The notes: generated by a model not told the origin, from the sequence alone. Shown: positions 51,399 to 60,890, counted from the stretch's first letter. The stretch is DNA of 64,000 nt from Pseudomonas sp. SLFW (GCF_009905615.1 NZ_JAAAKW010000009.1:186001-250000); one strand, 5' to 3'. Program-made: numbers and translations.

Positions 51399-52724
51399 TC
51401 AGTCCGTCTCGATCCGCGAGTGTTTGCGGGTGTCTTTCATGAACACGTACACCAGCAGCGAGCAGGCGATACAGGCTGTGACGTACCAGTAGTAACCGGT
51501 TTCCATGCCGATGCTCTTGAACCATAGCGCGATGTATTCGGCAGTGCCGCCGAAGATCGACACGGTCAGCGCGTAAGGCAGGCCCACACCCAGCGCCCGG
51601 ATCTCGGTGGGGAACAGTTCGGCTTTCACCACAGCGTTGATCGAGGTGTAGCCGCTGACAATGATCAGTGCGGCCATGATCAGGAAGAACGCGCCCCACC
51701 AGGTCTGAATGGTGTGCAGGGTGCTGAGGATCGGCACGGTGCACAGTGTGCCGAGCACACCGAAGGCGATGAGGATCGGGCGACGGCCTATTTTGTCAGA
51801 CAGCGCGCCGATCACCGGTTGCAGCACCATGAACAGGAACAGCGTGGCCGCCGAGATGGTGGTCGAATCGGTGATACTCATGCCGACCGTGTTCACCAGG
51901 TATTTCTGCATGTAGGTGGTGTAGGTGTAGAAGGCGAGCGTGCCGCCCATGGTCAGGCCGACCACGGTCATCAGCTCTTTCGGATGACGCATCAGCGTGC
52001 GCATCAGGCTCTCTTTTGGCGCTTCCTTCTTCTTCTGAGTGAAGGACTCGGTTTCTTCCATGCCGCGACGCAGGAACAGCGCGACCACGGCACACAGCGC
52101 GCCGATGGCGAACGGAATACGCCAGCCCCATGCGTTCAACTGCTCGGTGGTGAGGGTCTGTTGCAGCACGATCAGCACGCCCAGCGCGATGAGCTGACCG
52201 GAGATCAGCGTCACGTACTGGAAGCTGGAGTAGAAGCCGCGGCTTTTCTTGGTTGCCATCTCGCTGAGATAGGTGGCCGAGGTGCCGTATTCGCCGCCGA
52301 CCGACAGGCCTTGCAGCAATCGGGCGAGCACCAGAAGGATGGGGGCGCCGACGCCGATGGTTTCATAGCCGGGCGTCAAGGCAATGATCAGCGAGCCGAA
52401 GCACATCAGCAGCACCGAGGCCATCAGCGCTGCTTTGCGGCCTTTGCGGTCTGCGTAGAGGCCCATCAGCCAGCCGCCGATCGGTCGCATCAAGAAGCCG
52501 ACGGCGAAGATCGCAGCCGTGTTGAGCAATTGCGCGGTGGTGTCGCCCTTGGGGAAGAAGACTTTGGCGAAATAAAGGGAAAAAGCAGCGTAGACGTACC
52601 AGTCATACCACTCGACCATGTTGCCGACCGAACCGCTGAAAATGGATTTCAGGCGACTTCCGGTGGTTTTTTCGGCAGCAGGTGCGGCGGTGGCGCCGTT
52701 TGAGGCAGTGTTGGGGATAGCCAT
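51399..52724 (-). CDS. kgtP: Alpha-ketoglutarate permease (MHS-family MFS)
   Basis: This 441-residue, 12-segment symporter imports alpha-ketoglutarate with H+. It has the MHS motifs GNMVEWYDWYVYAAFSLYFA, MGLYADRKGRK, RLLQGLSVGGEYGTSATYLSE and the repeated loop GALSDKIGRRP. The sequence is close to the P. aeruginosa alpha-ketoglutarate transporter PA5530 as I recall it. A sigma-54 promoter lies 63 nt before ATG 52724, and the next genes encode the matching two-component system. It is a paralogue of pcaT in this window. Confidence 0.92.
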   Translation of the reverse strand: MAIPNTASNGATAAPAAEKTTGSRLKSIFSGSVGNMVEWYDWYVYAAFSLYFAKVFFPKGDTTAQLLNTAAIFAVGFLMRPIGGWLMGLYADRKGRKAALMASVLLMCFGSLIIALTPGYETIGVGAPILLVLARLLQGLSVGGEYGTSATYLSEMATKKSRGFYSSFQYVTLISGQLIALGVLIVLQQTLTTEQLNAWGWRIPFAIGALCAVVALFLRRGMEETESFTQKKKEAPKESLMRTLMRHPKELMTVVGLTMGGTLAFYTYTTYMQKYLVNTVGMSITDSTTISAATLFLFMVLQPVIGALSDKIGRRPILIAFGVLGTLCTVPILSTLHTIQTWWGAFFLIMAALIIVSGYTSINAVVKAELFPTEIRALGVGLPYALTVSIFGGTAEYIALWFKSIGMETGYYWYVTACIACSLLVYVFMKDTRKHSRIETD

Positions 52725-52786
52725 GGGTTTTCCTGCAAGTCATTGTTTTTAGAGGGAGCGCAGTGATGCGGTCTGGCGACAGTGAT

Positions 52787-52802
52787 AGCAGGAGGTGTGC
52801 CA
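52787..52802 (-). promoter_or_regulatory. Sigma-54 promoter of kgtP
   Basis: Minus-strand TGGCACACCTCCTGCT matches the -24/-12 consensus TGGCACG-N4-TTGCW, with GG and GC at the exact spacing. Predicted start about 52776, leaving a 50-nt leader. Confidence 0.82.
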
Positions 52803-52846
52803 AGGTTCTGAAGGCCCGGTTTAGAGGGGGAGGCAGGGTTGCGGTG

Positions 52847-52860
52847 AGCGGAAATCCGCT
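52847..52860. promoter_or_regulatory. Candidate upstream activator site for MifR
   Basis: AGCGGAAATCCGCT is a palindrome with perfect 6-bp arms, 45 bp upstream of the sigma-54 element. It is a fitting place for an NtrC-type activator dimer. Confidence 0.5.
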
Positions 52861-52929
52861 TATTGCTTATCCGGACATGCGCGGAAACTTGCCGATAGAG
52901 AGGCCGTAGCTGCACGGCAAGCCGGACTG

Positions 52930-54276
52930 CTACAGAGGGGAGGCGTTGTCGGTGAGGAAATCCTCCCGCACCAACCCATGGCGCTGCATCTTTTCGTTCA
53001 GGGTGCGGCGGGGCAGTTGCAGTTCATTCAGCACGGCCTTGATATCGCCTTTGTGCCGACTCAAGGCCGAGCGCAAACAATGGGCTTCAAACGCTTCTTG
53101 TTGGTCCACCAGCGACTGACCCACTGGCAAATCAACGGACGCCGGATTCTCCAGCCCCAGCACCTGCCGCTCCGCCGCGTTGGCAAGCTCACGCACGTTG
53201 CCCGGCCAGTCGTGGCTCAGCAGATGGCTCAACTGGCCACCACTCAAGGTCGGCACGGGGCGGCTCAGTCTTTCTGCCGATTGCCGAGAGAAATGGCCGA
53301 ATAGCAGCGGAATGTCCTCGCGTCTTTCGCGCAGCGGCGGCAGACGGAGTTCGGCAATGTTCAGGCGATACGCCAGGTCTTCGCGAAAACGCCCGGCACG
53401 CGCCTCGTCCAACAGGTCCGGTTTGGTCGCCGCAATGATCCGCAAATCAACCTCGATGCTCTGGTTCGAACCGAGCCGCTCAAGACGCCGGTCCTGAATC
53501 ACCCGCAGCAATTTCACCTGTTGAGCGAGGGGCATGCTTTCGATTTCGTCGAGGAACAGCGTGCCGCCGTCGGCGTATTCCAGCTTGCCGATGCGCTTGC
53601 CCTGAGCACCTGTGAAGGCGCCGCTTTCGTGACCGAACAGCTCGGCTTCGAACAACTGCTCGGGAATAGCCGCGCAATTGACCGCCACGAACGGTTTCTT
53701 CGCCCGGGGCCCGAAATCATGCAGGCAGCGAGCGACCATTTCCTTGCCACTGCCGGTTTCGCCGCGGATCAACACGTTGACCGGGAGTTGGGCCAGATCC
53801 TGCACCTGCCGTCGTAAGGTCTGCATCGTGGGTGACAGGCCCAGCAGCGTAGCGTCGAGCCGCGTTCGGGTGTCAGCCTGTTCATGCAGGCGGCGGTTTT
53901 CCAGGACCAGGGCGCGTTTCTCCAATGCACGACGCAGGCTGCTCAGCAAGGTTTCGGGGGTGAAGGGCTTTTCCAGAAAGTCGTACGCCCCATCGCGCAT
54001 GGCCTCGACCGCCATCGGCACGTCGCCATGACCGGTCAGCAGAATCACGGGCAGGTCGGCATCACGGGTCTGCAATTCAGCGAGCAATTGCAGACCCCCC
54101 ATGCCGGGCATCCGCACGTCGCTCAGAATCACGCCTGGAAAATGCGCGGGCAACGTGGCGAGGCAATCTTCGGCGCGGCTGAACAGCTGCACGTCGAATC
54201 CGGACAACGACAACCATTGTTCGACGGCCTCGCGGATGGGCGCCTCGTCATCGACCACAATCACCGAGTTCAACAT
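52930..54276 (-). CDS. mifR: Sigma-54-dependent response regulator (MifR/DctD-like)
   Basis: This 448-residue NtrC-family activator starts at ATG 54276 (MLNSVIVVDDEAPIREAV). The receiver domain has phosphoacceptor Asp53 (ILSDVRMPGMGG). The AAA+ domain has GETGSGKE at 172-179 and the sigma-54 contact loop GAFTGA at 219-224. The C-terminus is a Fis-type helix-turn-helix (LPRRTLNEKMQRHGL). Its first 7 nt overlap the kinase stop. Adjacent kgtP with a sigma-54 promoter favours the alpha-ketoglutarate system MifSR over C4-dicarboxylate DctBD. Confidence 0.85.
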   Translation of the reverse strand: MLNSVIVVDDEAPIREAVEQWLSLSGFDVQLFSRAEDCLATLPAHFPGVILSDVRMPGMGGLQLLAELQTRDADLPVILLTGHGDVPMAVEAMRDGAYDFLEKPFTPETLLSSLRRALEKRALVLENRRLHEQADTRTRLDATLLGLSPTMQTLRRQVQDLAQLPVNVLIRGETGSGKEMVARCLHDFGPRAKKPFVAVNCAAIPEQLFEAELFGHESGAFTGAQGKRIGKLEYADGGTLFLDEIESMPLAQQVKLLRVIQDRRLERLGSNQSIEVDLRIIAATKPDLLDEARAGRFREDLAYRLNIAELRLPPLRERREDIPLLFGHFSRQSAERLSRPVPTLSGGQLSHLLSHDWPGNVRELANAAERQVLGLENPASVDLPVGQSLVDQQEAFEAHCLRSALSRHKGDIKAVLNELQLPRRTLNEKMQRHGLVREDFLTDNASPL

Positions 54277-56027
54277 GCGGGTTCGGCCTCCGGGGCCTGC
54301 GTGAGGGAAAAGGAGAACTGTGCGCCATTGTCGCGGTTTTCGGCGCACAGGCGACCGCCGAGCTCGTGCACGATGGCGTATGACACAGCCAGGCCCAGAC
54401 CAAGGCCGTCGCCGACCGGTTTGGTGGTGAAGAACGGGTCGAAAATGTTCGCCAGATGCTCATCGGCAATCCCGCCGCCGCTGTCGGAAACGGACAGATG
54501 CCAATGGCCATTGTCGCCTTCGATGCGGATTTCCAGACGCTTGAGCGGTTTATCGCTCATGGCGTCCAGCGCGTTGCGCAGCAGATTGATCAGCACCTGT
54601 TCCAGGCGGATCGCGTCGCCGCGCACCCAGGCCGGGCGGGTCATGTCCAGTACGCAACTGACGCGTTCCTCACGAATGCGCGCATCCAGTAACAGCATCG
54701 CCTGATCAACCACGCACGCCAAGTCCACCCGTTCGCGCAGTCCGCTGGGACTTTTGCGGGCGAAGGTCTTGAGATGGCCCGTGAGGGCGGCCATGCGCAT
54801 CAATTGCTGGTCGAGCGGGGCGAGCGCCTTGTAAGCGTCATCGACCCTGCCGTGGTCGAGCAACAGACGCAGCGTCGCCAGCTGCATGCGTTGCGCGGTG
54901 AGGGGCTGATTGATTTCGTGAGCCAGCGCGGCCGACATCTGGCCCAGCGCCGCCAGTTTGGTCGATTGCACCAGACCGTCCTGCGCGGTGTGCAGGTCGC
55001 GGGTGCGTTCGTCCACCAGTTGCTCCAGCTCTTCGCGGCTGCGTTGCCGAAGACGGGCAAGGCGCCAGCGTTGATAGAGGAACAGCCCAAGGAACACCAA
55101 CGTCAGCCAGATGCCCGCAGCGGCCAGCGCAGCGTTGCGGACGTCTTCGGTCGCGGGTTGGGGTTTGCGCAGCAGGTGCAGAGTCCAGCCTTCGGGCTGC
55201 AGCGGCAGGGATTGCCAGAGGAAATCCTCCGCGCCATGGGGGCCGACGATCCGGCTCAAGTGGCTGTTGTCGTTGAACTCACGCAGGGGCTCATGGATAA
55301 GGGGCGACAGCGGCTGTTTGTCGTACTGGCGCGTGCGGGTCAATTCGGCGCGGTCCCGCTCGGACAGCGGTCGAAGCGCGCGATAGCGCCAGCCTGGCTG
55401 ATTGGCGATAAACACGATGCCTTTGGCGTCGCTGACCAACAGCAGATCGTCGCCTTGCGCCCAGGTGTGTTCAAGGTCCGGGAACTCAAGTTTGACGACC
55501 ATTGCACCGATGAACTGCCCTACATCGTCGTAGACGGCACTCGACAAGAAATAACCTGGAATGCCGCTGGTCACACCCACGGCGTAGAAACGCCCGACGC
55601 CATTGGCTTTGGTCTGGGTGAAGTAGGGACGAAAGCCATAATTATGGCCGACGTAGCTGCTGGGCAGCCGCCAGTTACTGGCGCCGATGGCCAAGCCGTT
55701 GCGGTCGAGCAGCTCCAGCGTGGAGGATTGTGCCGCGCCGTTGATCTGTTCCAGCTTGAGGTTGAGGGTCTGAGTGGTTTCAGGGCTGACCGGGCCTTTG
55801 AGCGCATCACGCAGTTGCGGGTCCAGCGCCAGAACGGCGGGCAGGGCGCGATAGCGTTCGATCAGGGTTTGCAGGGTGTTGGCGTAAAGCGACAGCTGGC
55901 CTTGCGCCCGTGCGGCGTCGTCTTCCAGTGAGTGGCGTTGCGCCTGATGCATGGCCAGCGTCGCGGCAATGACTGCGCCTGCGAGAATCAGGATGGTCGA
56001 TAAGAGAAGACGGGCGGAGCGAGGCAT
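54270..56027 (-). CDS. mifS: Sensor histidine kinase (MifS/DctB-like)
   Basis: This 585-residue membrane kinase has a transmembrane segment at about 5-26, then a periplasmic double-Cache region (NGLAIGASNWRLPSSYVGHNYG, RPYFTQTKANGVG, GIVFIANQPGW). A second membrane segment follows near 300-320, then a coiled coil, phosphoacceptor His370 (SAALAHEINQPLTAQ) and the ATPase lid (NLLRNALDAMSD, DSGGGIADEH, TTKPVGDGLGLGLA). I chose ATG 56027; the longer frame begins inside a REP sequence at 56102 and is unlikely. It should sense alpha-ketoglutarate or a related dicarboxylate and phosphorylate the overlapping regulator. Confidence 0.85.
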   Translation of the reverse strand: MPRSARLLLSTILILAGAVIAATLAMHQAQRHSLEDDAARAQGQLSLYANTLQTLIERYRALPAVLALDPQLRDALKGPVSPETTQTLNLKLEQINGAAQSSTLELLDRNGLAIGASNWRLPSSYVGHNYGFRPYFTQTKANGVGRFYAVGVTSGIPGYFLSSAVYDDVGQFIGAMVVKLEFPDLEHTWAQGDDLLLVSDAKGIVFIANQPGWRYRALRPLSERDRAELTRTRQYDKQPLSPLIHEPLREFNDNSHLSRIVGPHGAEDFLWQSLPLQPEGWTLHLLRKPQPATEDVRNAALAAAGIWLTLVFLGLFLYQRWRLARLRQRSREELEQLVDERTRDLHTAQDGLVQSTKLAALGQMSAALAHEINQPLTAQRMQLATLRLLLDHGRVDDAYKALAPLDQQLMRMAALTGHLKTFARKSPSGLRERVDLACVVDQAMLLLDARIREERVSCVLDMTRPAWVRGDAIRLEQVLINLLRNALDAMSDKPLKRLEIRIEGDNGHWHLSVSDSGGGIADEHLANIFDPFFTTKPVGDGLGLGLAVSYAIVHELGGRLCAENRDNGAQFSFSLTQAPEAEPAC

Positions 56028-56084
56028 AGCGAAGGGCCTGTCTACCTGAATGGGTTGACGCGTCGGGGCTGTTAACGCCGGACC

Positions 56085-56176
56085 CTGTGGGAGCGAATTC
56101 ATTCGCGAAGCTCAGTTTCAAGCAATGCTGCTGCATCGTCTGAAACACACAATCGCAAATAAATTCGCTCCTACAG
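56085..56176. repeat. REPIN between mifS and bglX
   Basis: CTGTGGGAGCGAATTCATTC(GCGAA) at 56085-56109 faces its inverse at 56152-56176 (ATCGCAAATAAATTCGCTCC and TACAG). The spacer shares ATCGTCTG with the REPIN at 22536. Same REP family, so likely mobilised by the same RAYT. Confidence 0.87.
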
Positions 56177-56183
56177 AACAGGT

Positions 56184-58484
56184 CTATTGCAGGGTGAAAG
56201 TGGTCTCTTTCACGTCTTCGGAGTCAAGACCGATCATTAGCTTGAAGTCACCTGCCTCAGCCGCGTATTTCAGCGACGGGTTGAAGAACTTCAAGTCTTC
56301 CTCGGTCAGCGTGAAGCTCACGGCTTTTTCTTCGCCCGGCTTCAGCATGATCTTCTGGAAGTTCTTCAGCTCTTTCACCGGACGGCTCAACGACGCTGCC
56401 ACGTCACGCAGGTACAGCTGAACCACGGTTTCGCCCGCGACCTTGCCGGTATTCTTCACCTGAACCGTGGCGGTCAGCTTGTCTTTGCGGGTCATCTTGT
56501 TGATCGACAGCACGATGTCCGAAACGCTGAACTGGGTGTAGCTCAGACCGTAACCGAACGGGAACAGCGGGCTGGTCGGCTCTTCGAAGTAGTTCGACGT
56601 GTAGTTCGAATCGTTCGGGCGATACGGACGGCCGGTGTTCAGGTGGTTGTAGTACGCAGGGACCTGACCCACGGAACGCGGGAACGTCATCGGCAGTTTG
56701 CCCGACGGGTTGTAATCGCCGAACAGCACGTCTGCCAGCGCGTTACCGCCTTCGGTGCCGAGGAACCAGCTCTCGACCATCGCATCAGCCTGTTTGTTTT
56801 CTTCACCCAGCGCCAGTGGACGGCCATTCATCAGTACGATAACCAGCGGTTTGCCGGTAGCCTTGAGCGCTTTGATCAGGTCGCGTTGACGGCCCGGGAG
56901 CACCAGATCGACACGGCTGGCGGCCTCGTGGGACATGTTGCGGGACTCACCGACCATGGCAACCACCACATCCGACTGCTGAGCGACCTTGACCGCTTCA
57001 TCGATCATGTCCTGCTCGGGACGGCCGTCGATGTGAATCTGGTCGTCCATTTTGTCCAGGTAAGCGATGGCTTCCTGATTGTCCGTGACATTGGTACCCG
57101 GTGCGTAAAGCAGCTTGGCCTTGTCGCCGACGGCATTGGCCAGACCGTCGTAAGCGCTGACGGTCTGACGGGCCAGGCCCGCAGCCGACCAGCTGCCGAG
57201 CATGTCCAGCGAGCTTTTCGCCAGTGGGCCGACCACGGCGATCGTGCCTTGTTTCTTGAGGGGCAGGGTGCCGTTGTCGTTCTTCAGCAGGACCACGCTG
57301 CGGCGCGCAACGTCACGAGCCTCGGCGCGATGCAGGCGGTTTTCGGCATCGCGGTCGGCCGGATCGTCGACTGCGGCGCCAATGCGCAGGTACGGGTTGG
57401 CGAACAGGCCCATTTCCCATTTCGCGCCGAGGACTTCACGCACGGCGTTGTCGACTTCCTGAACCGACACTTCGCCGCTCTTCACCAGCGCGGGCAATTC
57501 TTCGCCGTACGCCTTGTCGTTCATGCTCAGGTCGACGCCAGCCTTGATCGCCAGCTTCGCGGCTTCGCGGAAATCCTTGGCGACGCCGTGATCGATCAGT
57601 TCCTTGATGGCGCCGTGGTCGCTGACGGTCACACCTTTGAAACCCCAGTCCTTGCGCAGCACGTCTTGCAGCAGCCATGCGTTGGCGGTGGAGGGCACGC
57701 CGTTGATCGAGTTCAGCGCGACCATCACGCCACCGGCGCCCGCATCAATCGCGGCGCGGTACGGCGGCAGGTAGTCCTGTTGCATGCGCACCGGGCTCAT
57801 GTCCACGGTGTTGTAGTCGCGGCCGCCTTCGACCGCGCCGTACAACGCGAAGTGTTTGACCGCCGCCATGATGCTGTTCGGCGCCTGGGTGCTGGTGCCC
57901 TGGAAGGCGCGGGTCATGGTGGCCGAGAGGCGCGAGACCAGATAGGTGTCTTCGCCGAAGCCTTCTGAACTGCGGCCCCAACGGGCGTCACGGGTGATGT
58001 CGACCATGGGCGCGAAGGTCATGTCCACGCCATCGGCGGCGGCTTCAATAGCCGAAACGCGACCGGCTCGGGTCACGGCGTCCATGTCCCAGGTCGATGC
58101 CAATCCCAGGCTGATCGGGAAAATGGTGCGCTGGCCGTGGACCACGTCGAAGGCGAAGAACATCGGGATTTTCGTGCGGCTGTGAATCACTGCGGCATCT
58201 TGCATCGCGCGGTTGTCTGGCAGTACCACGGAGTTGAACGTCCCGCCGATCCGGCCCGCCGCGATTTCCTTGACGATTTCCGACTTCGGCATTTCCGGCC
58301 CGATGCTGATGAGGCGCAATTGGCCGATCTTCTCGTCCAGCGTCATCTGCTTCATCAGGTTGGCGATGAACGCATTCTTGGCTTGCAGCGTGGAGGCATT
58401 ACTGGCGGGTTTGACGGCGGTTTCAGCCCAGGCGGACTGACTGGCCAGACCGATGACAAGACTCAGTAAACACAGCTTATTCAT
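56184..58484 (-). CDS. bglX: Periplasmic beta-glucosidase (GH3)
   Basis: This 766-residue enzyme has the length of E. coli BglX. The signal peptide is MNKLCLLSLVIGLASQSAWA, cleaved after Ala20; upstream in-frame ATGs give no signal. The GH3 N-terminal barrel has KHFALYGAVEGGRDYN and nucleophile Asp289 in VTVSDHGAIKEL. The C-terminal alpha/beta domain (VVAMVGESRNMSHEAASRVDL) and the fibronectin III-like tail (FPFGYGLSYTQF, VQLYLRDVAASLSRPVKELK) are complete. It hydrolyses beta-linked glucosides in the periplasm. The 3' end abuts the REPIN. Confidence 0.95.
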   Translation of the reverse strand: MNKLCLLSLVIGLASQSAWAETAVKPASNASTLQAKNAFIANLMKQMTLDEKIGQLRLISIGPEMPKSEIVKEIAAGRIGGTFNSVVLPDNRAMQDAAVIHSRTKIPMFFAFDVVHGQRTIFPISLGLASTWDMDAVTRAGRVSAIEAAADGVDMTFAPMVDITRDARWGRSSEGFGEDTYLVSRLSATMTRAFQGTSTQAPNSIMAAVKHFALYGAVEGGRDYNTVDMSPVRMQQDYLPPYRAAIDAGAGGVMVALNSINGVPSTANAWLLQDVLRKDWGFKGVTVSDHGAIKELIDHGVAKDFREAAKLAIKAGVDLSMNDKAYGEELPALVKSGEVSVQEVDNAVREVLGAKWEMGLFANPYLRIGAAVDDPADRDAENRLHRAEARDVARRSVVLLKNDNGTLPLKKQGTIAVVGPLAKSSLDMLGSWSAAGLARQTVSAYDGLANAVGDKAKLLYAPGTNVTDNQEAIAYLDKMDDQIHIDGRPEQDMIDEAVKVAQQSDVVVAMVGESRNMSHEAASRVDLVLPGRQRDLIKALKATGKPLVIVLMNGRPLALGEENKQADAMVESWFLGTEGGNALADVLFGDYNPSGKLPMTFPRSVGQVPAYYNHLNTGRPYRPNDSNYTSNYFEEPTSPLFPFGYGLSYTQFSVSDIVLSINKMTRKDKLTATVQVKNTGKVAGETVVQLYLRDVAASLSRPVKELKNFQKIMLKPGEEKAVSFTLTEEDLKFFNPSLKYAAEAGDFKLMIGLDSEDVKETTFTLQ

Positions 58485-58765
58485 GAATGATTTTCTCAAG
58501 GCGTGGACCGGCAACTCGCGCGAAATACCGGGTGGCCTTTGTTTTGGAGTGAAACCTTTGGTTTTTATTGTCATCAGGACGAGGCGGTCGCTGAACTCCT
58601 GGCGCATCAGGGCATCAGTAGCGCAGCGAGTTTTATCCGATTGCAGCCCGGCAATCCAGAGCCTGACGACGTAATGGGCCAAGATTATGCCGGGGATCGT
58701 CTGATTTGGCTAAAGTCATGTCTGACGGGACGACCAATGAAGGCATACCAAGGAGCGCGCAGGCC

Positions 58766-59389
58766 ATGCAAATCGAGCGTTATGGGCACATTAGGGGCAG
58801 TCGTTACAATTTGTCACTGGCATTGCTGATGCTGCTGAGCACCCTGCTGGCGGGGTGTGGCATCAACAACATTCCGACCTACGACGAACAGGTCAAATCG
58901 GCCTGGGCGCAAGTGCAGAACCAGTACCAGCGTCGAGCTGATCTGATTCCCAACCTGGTGGAGACCGTGAAGGGCTACGCCAAGCAGGAGCAGGACACCC
59001 TGACCGCGGTGATCGAGGCACGGGCCAAGGCGACGTCGATTCAGGTGGATGCCAGCACGTTGAATGATCCGGCCAAACTCAAGCAGTTCCAGGACGCCCA
59101 AGGTCAGCTCACCGGCGCGTTAAGCCGGTTGATGGTGGTCTCCGAGCGCTATCCGGACCTGAAATCCAACCAGAACTTCCTCTCATTGCAGTCGCAGCTC
59201 GAAGGCACGGAAAACCGCATTGCTGTGGCCCGTCGTGATTTCATCGCTGCCGTCGAGAAATACAACACGGAAATTCGCACCTTCCCCGGTCGCATCTGGC
59301 ATTCGGTGATGTACAGCGATTTGCCGATTCGTCCCAACTTCGAAGCCACTGCCGCGGACGCCGACAAGGCCCCGCAAGTGAAATTCTGA
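58766..59389 (+). CDS. LemA-family lipoprotein
   Basis: This encodes 207 residues from ATG 58766, with AGGAG before it. A membrane/lipoprotein signal (LSLALLMLLSTLLAGCGINN) has lipobox LAGC. The LemA coiled-coil core is complete (NIPTYDEQVKSAWAQVQNQY, RRADLIPNLVETVKGYAKQE, SERYPDLKSNQNFLSLQSQL, VEKYNTEIRTFPGRIW). LemA proteins form helical bundles outside the inner membrane; their biochemical role is unclear. The stop overlaps the next start by one base (TGATG), indicating an operon with the TPM protein. Confidence 0.92.
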   Translation: MQIERYGHIRGSRYNLSLALLMLLSTLLAGCGINNIPTYDEQVKSAWAQVQNQYQRRADLIPNLVETVKGYAKQEQDTLTAVIEARAKATSIQVDASTLNDPAKLKQFQDAQGQLTGALSRLMVVSERYPDLKSNQNFLSLQSQLEGTENRIAVARRDFIAAVEKYNTEIRTFPGRIWHSVMYSDLPIRPNFEATAADADKAPQVKF

Positions 59390-60138
59390 TGCAGTGGGTG
59401 CGGCGGGGCGTCGCGGTCGCATTACTGGCAATGCTGGTGGGTGTGTTCGCCCAGCAGAGCGTCGCCGAGATCAAGTTTCCACCGTTGAGCGGCCGCGTGG
59501 TGGACACGGCGGACATGATCGACAACCCCGGCAGAGAGCATCTGTCCCAGATGCTGCGGGCGCACGAAGAGTTGACCACCGAGCAGGTCGTGGTGGTCAC
59601 GGTGCCCAATCTCCAAGGCAGCACGATCGAGGACTATGGCTATCAGCTTGGCCGCTACTGGGGCATCGGCCAGCAGGGCAAGGACAACGGCGCGCTGCTG
59701 ATCGTCGCCAAGGAAGAGCGCAAGGTGCGGATCGAGGTCGGGTACGGCCTGGAAGATCGTCTGACCGATGCGCAGTCGTCGGTGATCATCAATCAGATCA
59801 TCACGCCGGCATTCAAGCAGGGTGATTTTGTCGGCGGCATCAATAAAGGCACGGAGGCCATCGTTCAGGTGCTGGGCGGTGATCCGCTCGCTGAGCCGGT
59901 GGTGGGCGCGACGGGCGGGGATGACGTGACCGACTGGCGCATGAGCCTGCTGTTCTTCGTGCTGTTCGTGGCGGCGGCGTATATCAGCATCCGTTGGGGC
60001 GGGGGCATTGGATTCATCGGTTCGGGCGGTTCAGGCGGCTTCGGATCGGGGGGCTCAAGTTCTCGTGGCTCGGGCTCCGGCGGCATGAGCGGAGGTGGTG
60101 GCAGTTTTGGTGGGGGCGGCGCCTCCGGTGGCTGGTAG
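59389..60138 (+). CDS. TPM-domain protein (YgcG family)
   Basis: This 249-residue protein has an N-terminal signal peptide (GVAVALLAMLVGVFAQQSVA) and a TPM domain (about 35-160: GRVVDTADMIDNPGREHLSQ, EQVVVVTVPNLQG, GQQGKDNGALLIVAKEERKV, VGYGLEDRLTD). A membrane helix follows (SLLFFVLFVAAAYISI). The tail is rich in Gly and Ser (GSGGSGGFGSGGSSSRGSGS) and ends SGGW. The usual partner is LemA, as here. TPM domains have been linked to phosphatase activity and to photosystem repair in plants, but the bacterial role is unknown. Confidence 0.9.
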   Translation: MQWVRRGVAVALLAMLVGVFAQQSVAEIKFPPLSGRVVDTADMIDNPGREHLSQMLRAHEELTTEQVVVVTVPNLQGSTIEDYGYQLGRYWGIGQQGKDNGALLIVAKEERKVRIEVGYGLEDRLTDAQSSVIINQIITPAFKQGDFVGGINKGTEAIVQVLGGDPLAEPVVGATGGDDVTDWRMSLLFFVLFVAAAYISIRWGGGIGFIGSGGSGGFGSGGSSSRGSGSGGMSGGGGSFGGGGASGGW

Positions 60139-60165
60139 TCGATGGCTCTTTATAAGGCATGACCC

Positions 60166-60783
60166 ATGGCATTACTGACGGAAGACGAGCAACGGCAAGT
60201 CGCAAAGGCGATTGAGGCGGTCGAGCGCGACACGGATGCTGAACTGGTAACGGTGCTGGCGGCCAGTGCTGACGATTACGCGTATGCCCCGTTGATTTGG
60301 GCGGGGCTGGTCGCGTTATTGCTGCCAGGTTTGATCAATTTTTATCCAAGCTGGCTTAACGCCAACGAGCTGCTGTTGACCCAGATTGCGACCTTCATCG
60401 TGGTCGCATTGCTGTGCCGATTGCCCGCTATCAGCACGCGACTGGTCCCGGCGTCAGTTCGGCATTGGCGTGCGGGCAGCCTGGCCCGGCGGCAGTTTCT
60501 GGAGCAGAACCTTCATGCGACGCTCAACGGCACCGGGGTCTTGATCTTCGTCAGCGAGGCCGAGCGCTACGTCGAGATCATCGTGGACGACGGGATCGCC
60601 CGGCACGTGGACGACATGGTCTGGCGGTCGATGGTCGACGTGTTTACGCGGCAAGTCAGCGAGGGCCGGATTCTCGACGGGTTTTTGGGGTGCATACGGT
60701 CCTGCGGTGAGGTGTTGAGCGATCAGGTGCCGGTGACGCAGGCGCGCAATGAATTGCCGAATCGGTTAGTTGTGCTGGAGTAG
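60166..60783 (+). CDS. TPM-domain membrane protein
   Basis: This 205-residue protein has a TPM domain split by two membrane segments. It begins LTEDEQRQVAKAIEAVERDT DAELVTVLA, then has hydrophobic stretches at about 42-62 and 70-86. It resumes with NLHATLNGTGVLIFVSEAER, VEIIVDDGIARHVDD and the C-terminal SEGRILDGFLGCIRSCGEVL. It lies 27 nt after the YgcG-like gene and likely belongs to the same operon. Confidence 0.87.
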   Translation: MALLTEDEQRQVAKAIEAVERDTDAELVTVLAASADDYAYAPLIWAGLVALLLPGLINFYPSWLNANELLLTQIATFIVVALLCRLPAISTRLVPASVRHWRAGSLARRQFLEQNLHATLNGTGVLIFVSEAERYVEIIVDDGIARHVDDMVWRSMVDVFTRQVSEGRILDGFLGCIRSCGEVLSDQVPVTQARNELPNRLVVLE

Positions 60784-60890
60784 CCTGATCCGATCTGCGG
60801 GCATGAGGTGGTAAATATTTATATCCACCTCAACCCCGTACCCGCCTAAAATGACGGCCTTGCATTTTTCGCTTCCCGAGGCTTCACCCG

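Noticed and set aside
56028..56102. Longer N-terminus for the MifS-like kinase starting at 56102
   Set aside because: The ATG lies inside a REP sequence, has no ribosome site and adds residues without family similarity; ATG 56027 leads directly into the membrane segment.
58485..58682. N-terminal extension of BglX by 66 residues
   Set aside because: The standard signal peptide begins at ATG 58484; the extension would bury it and no homologue I recall has it.
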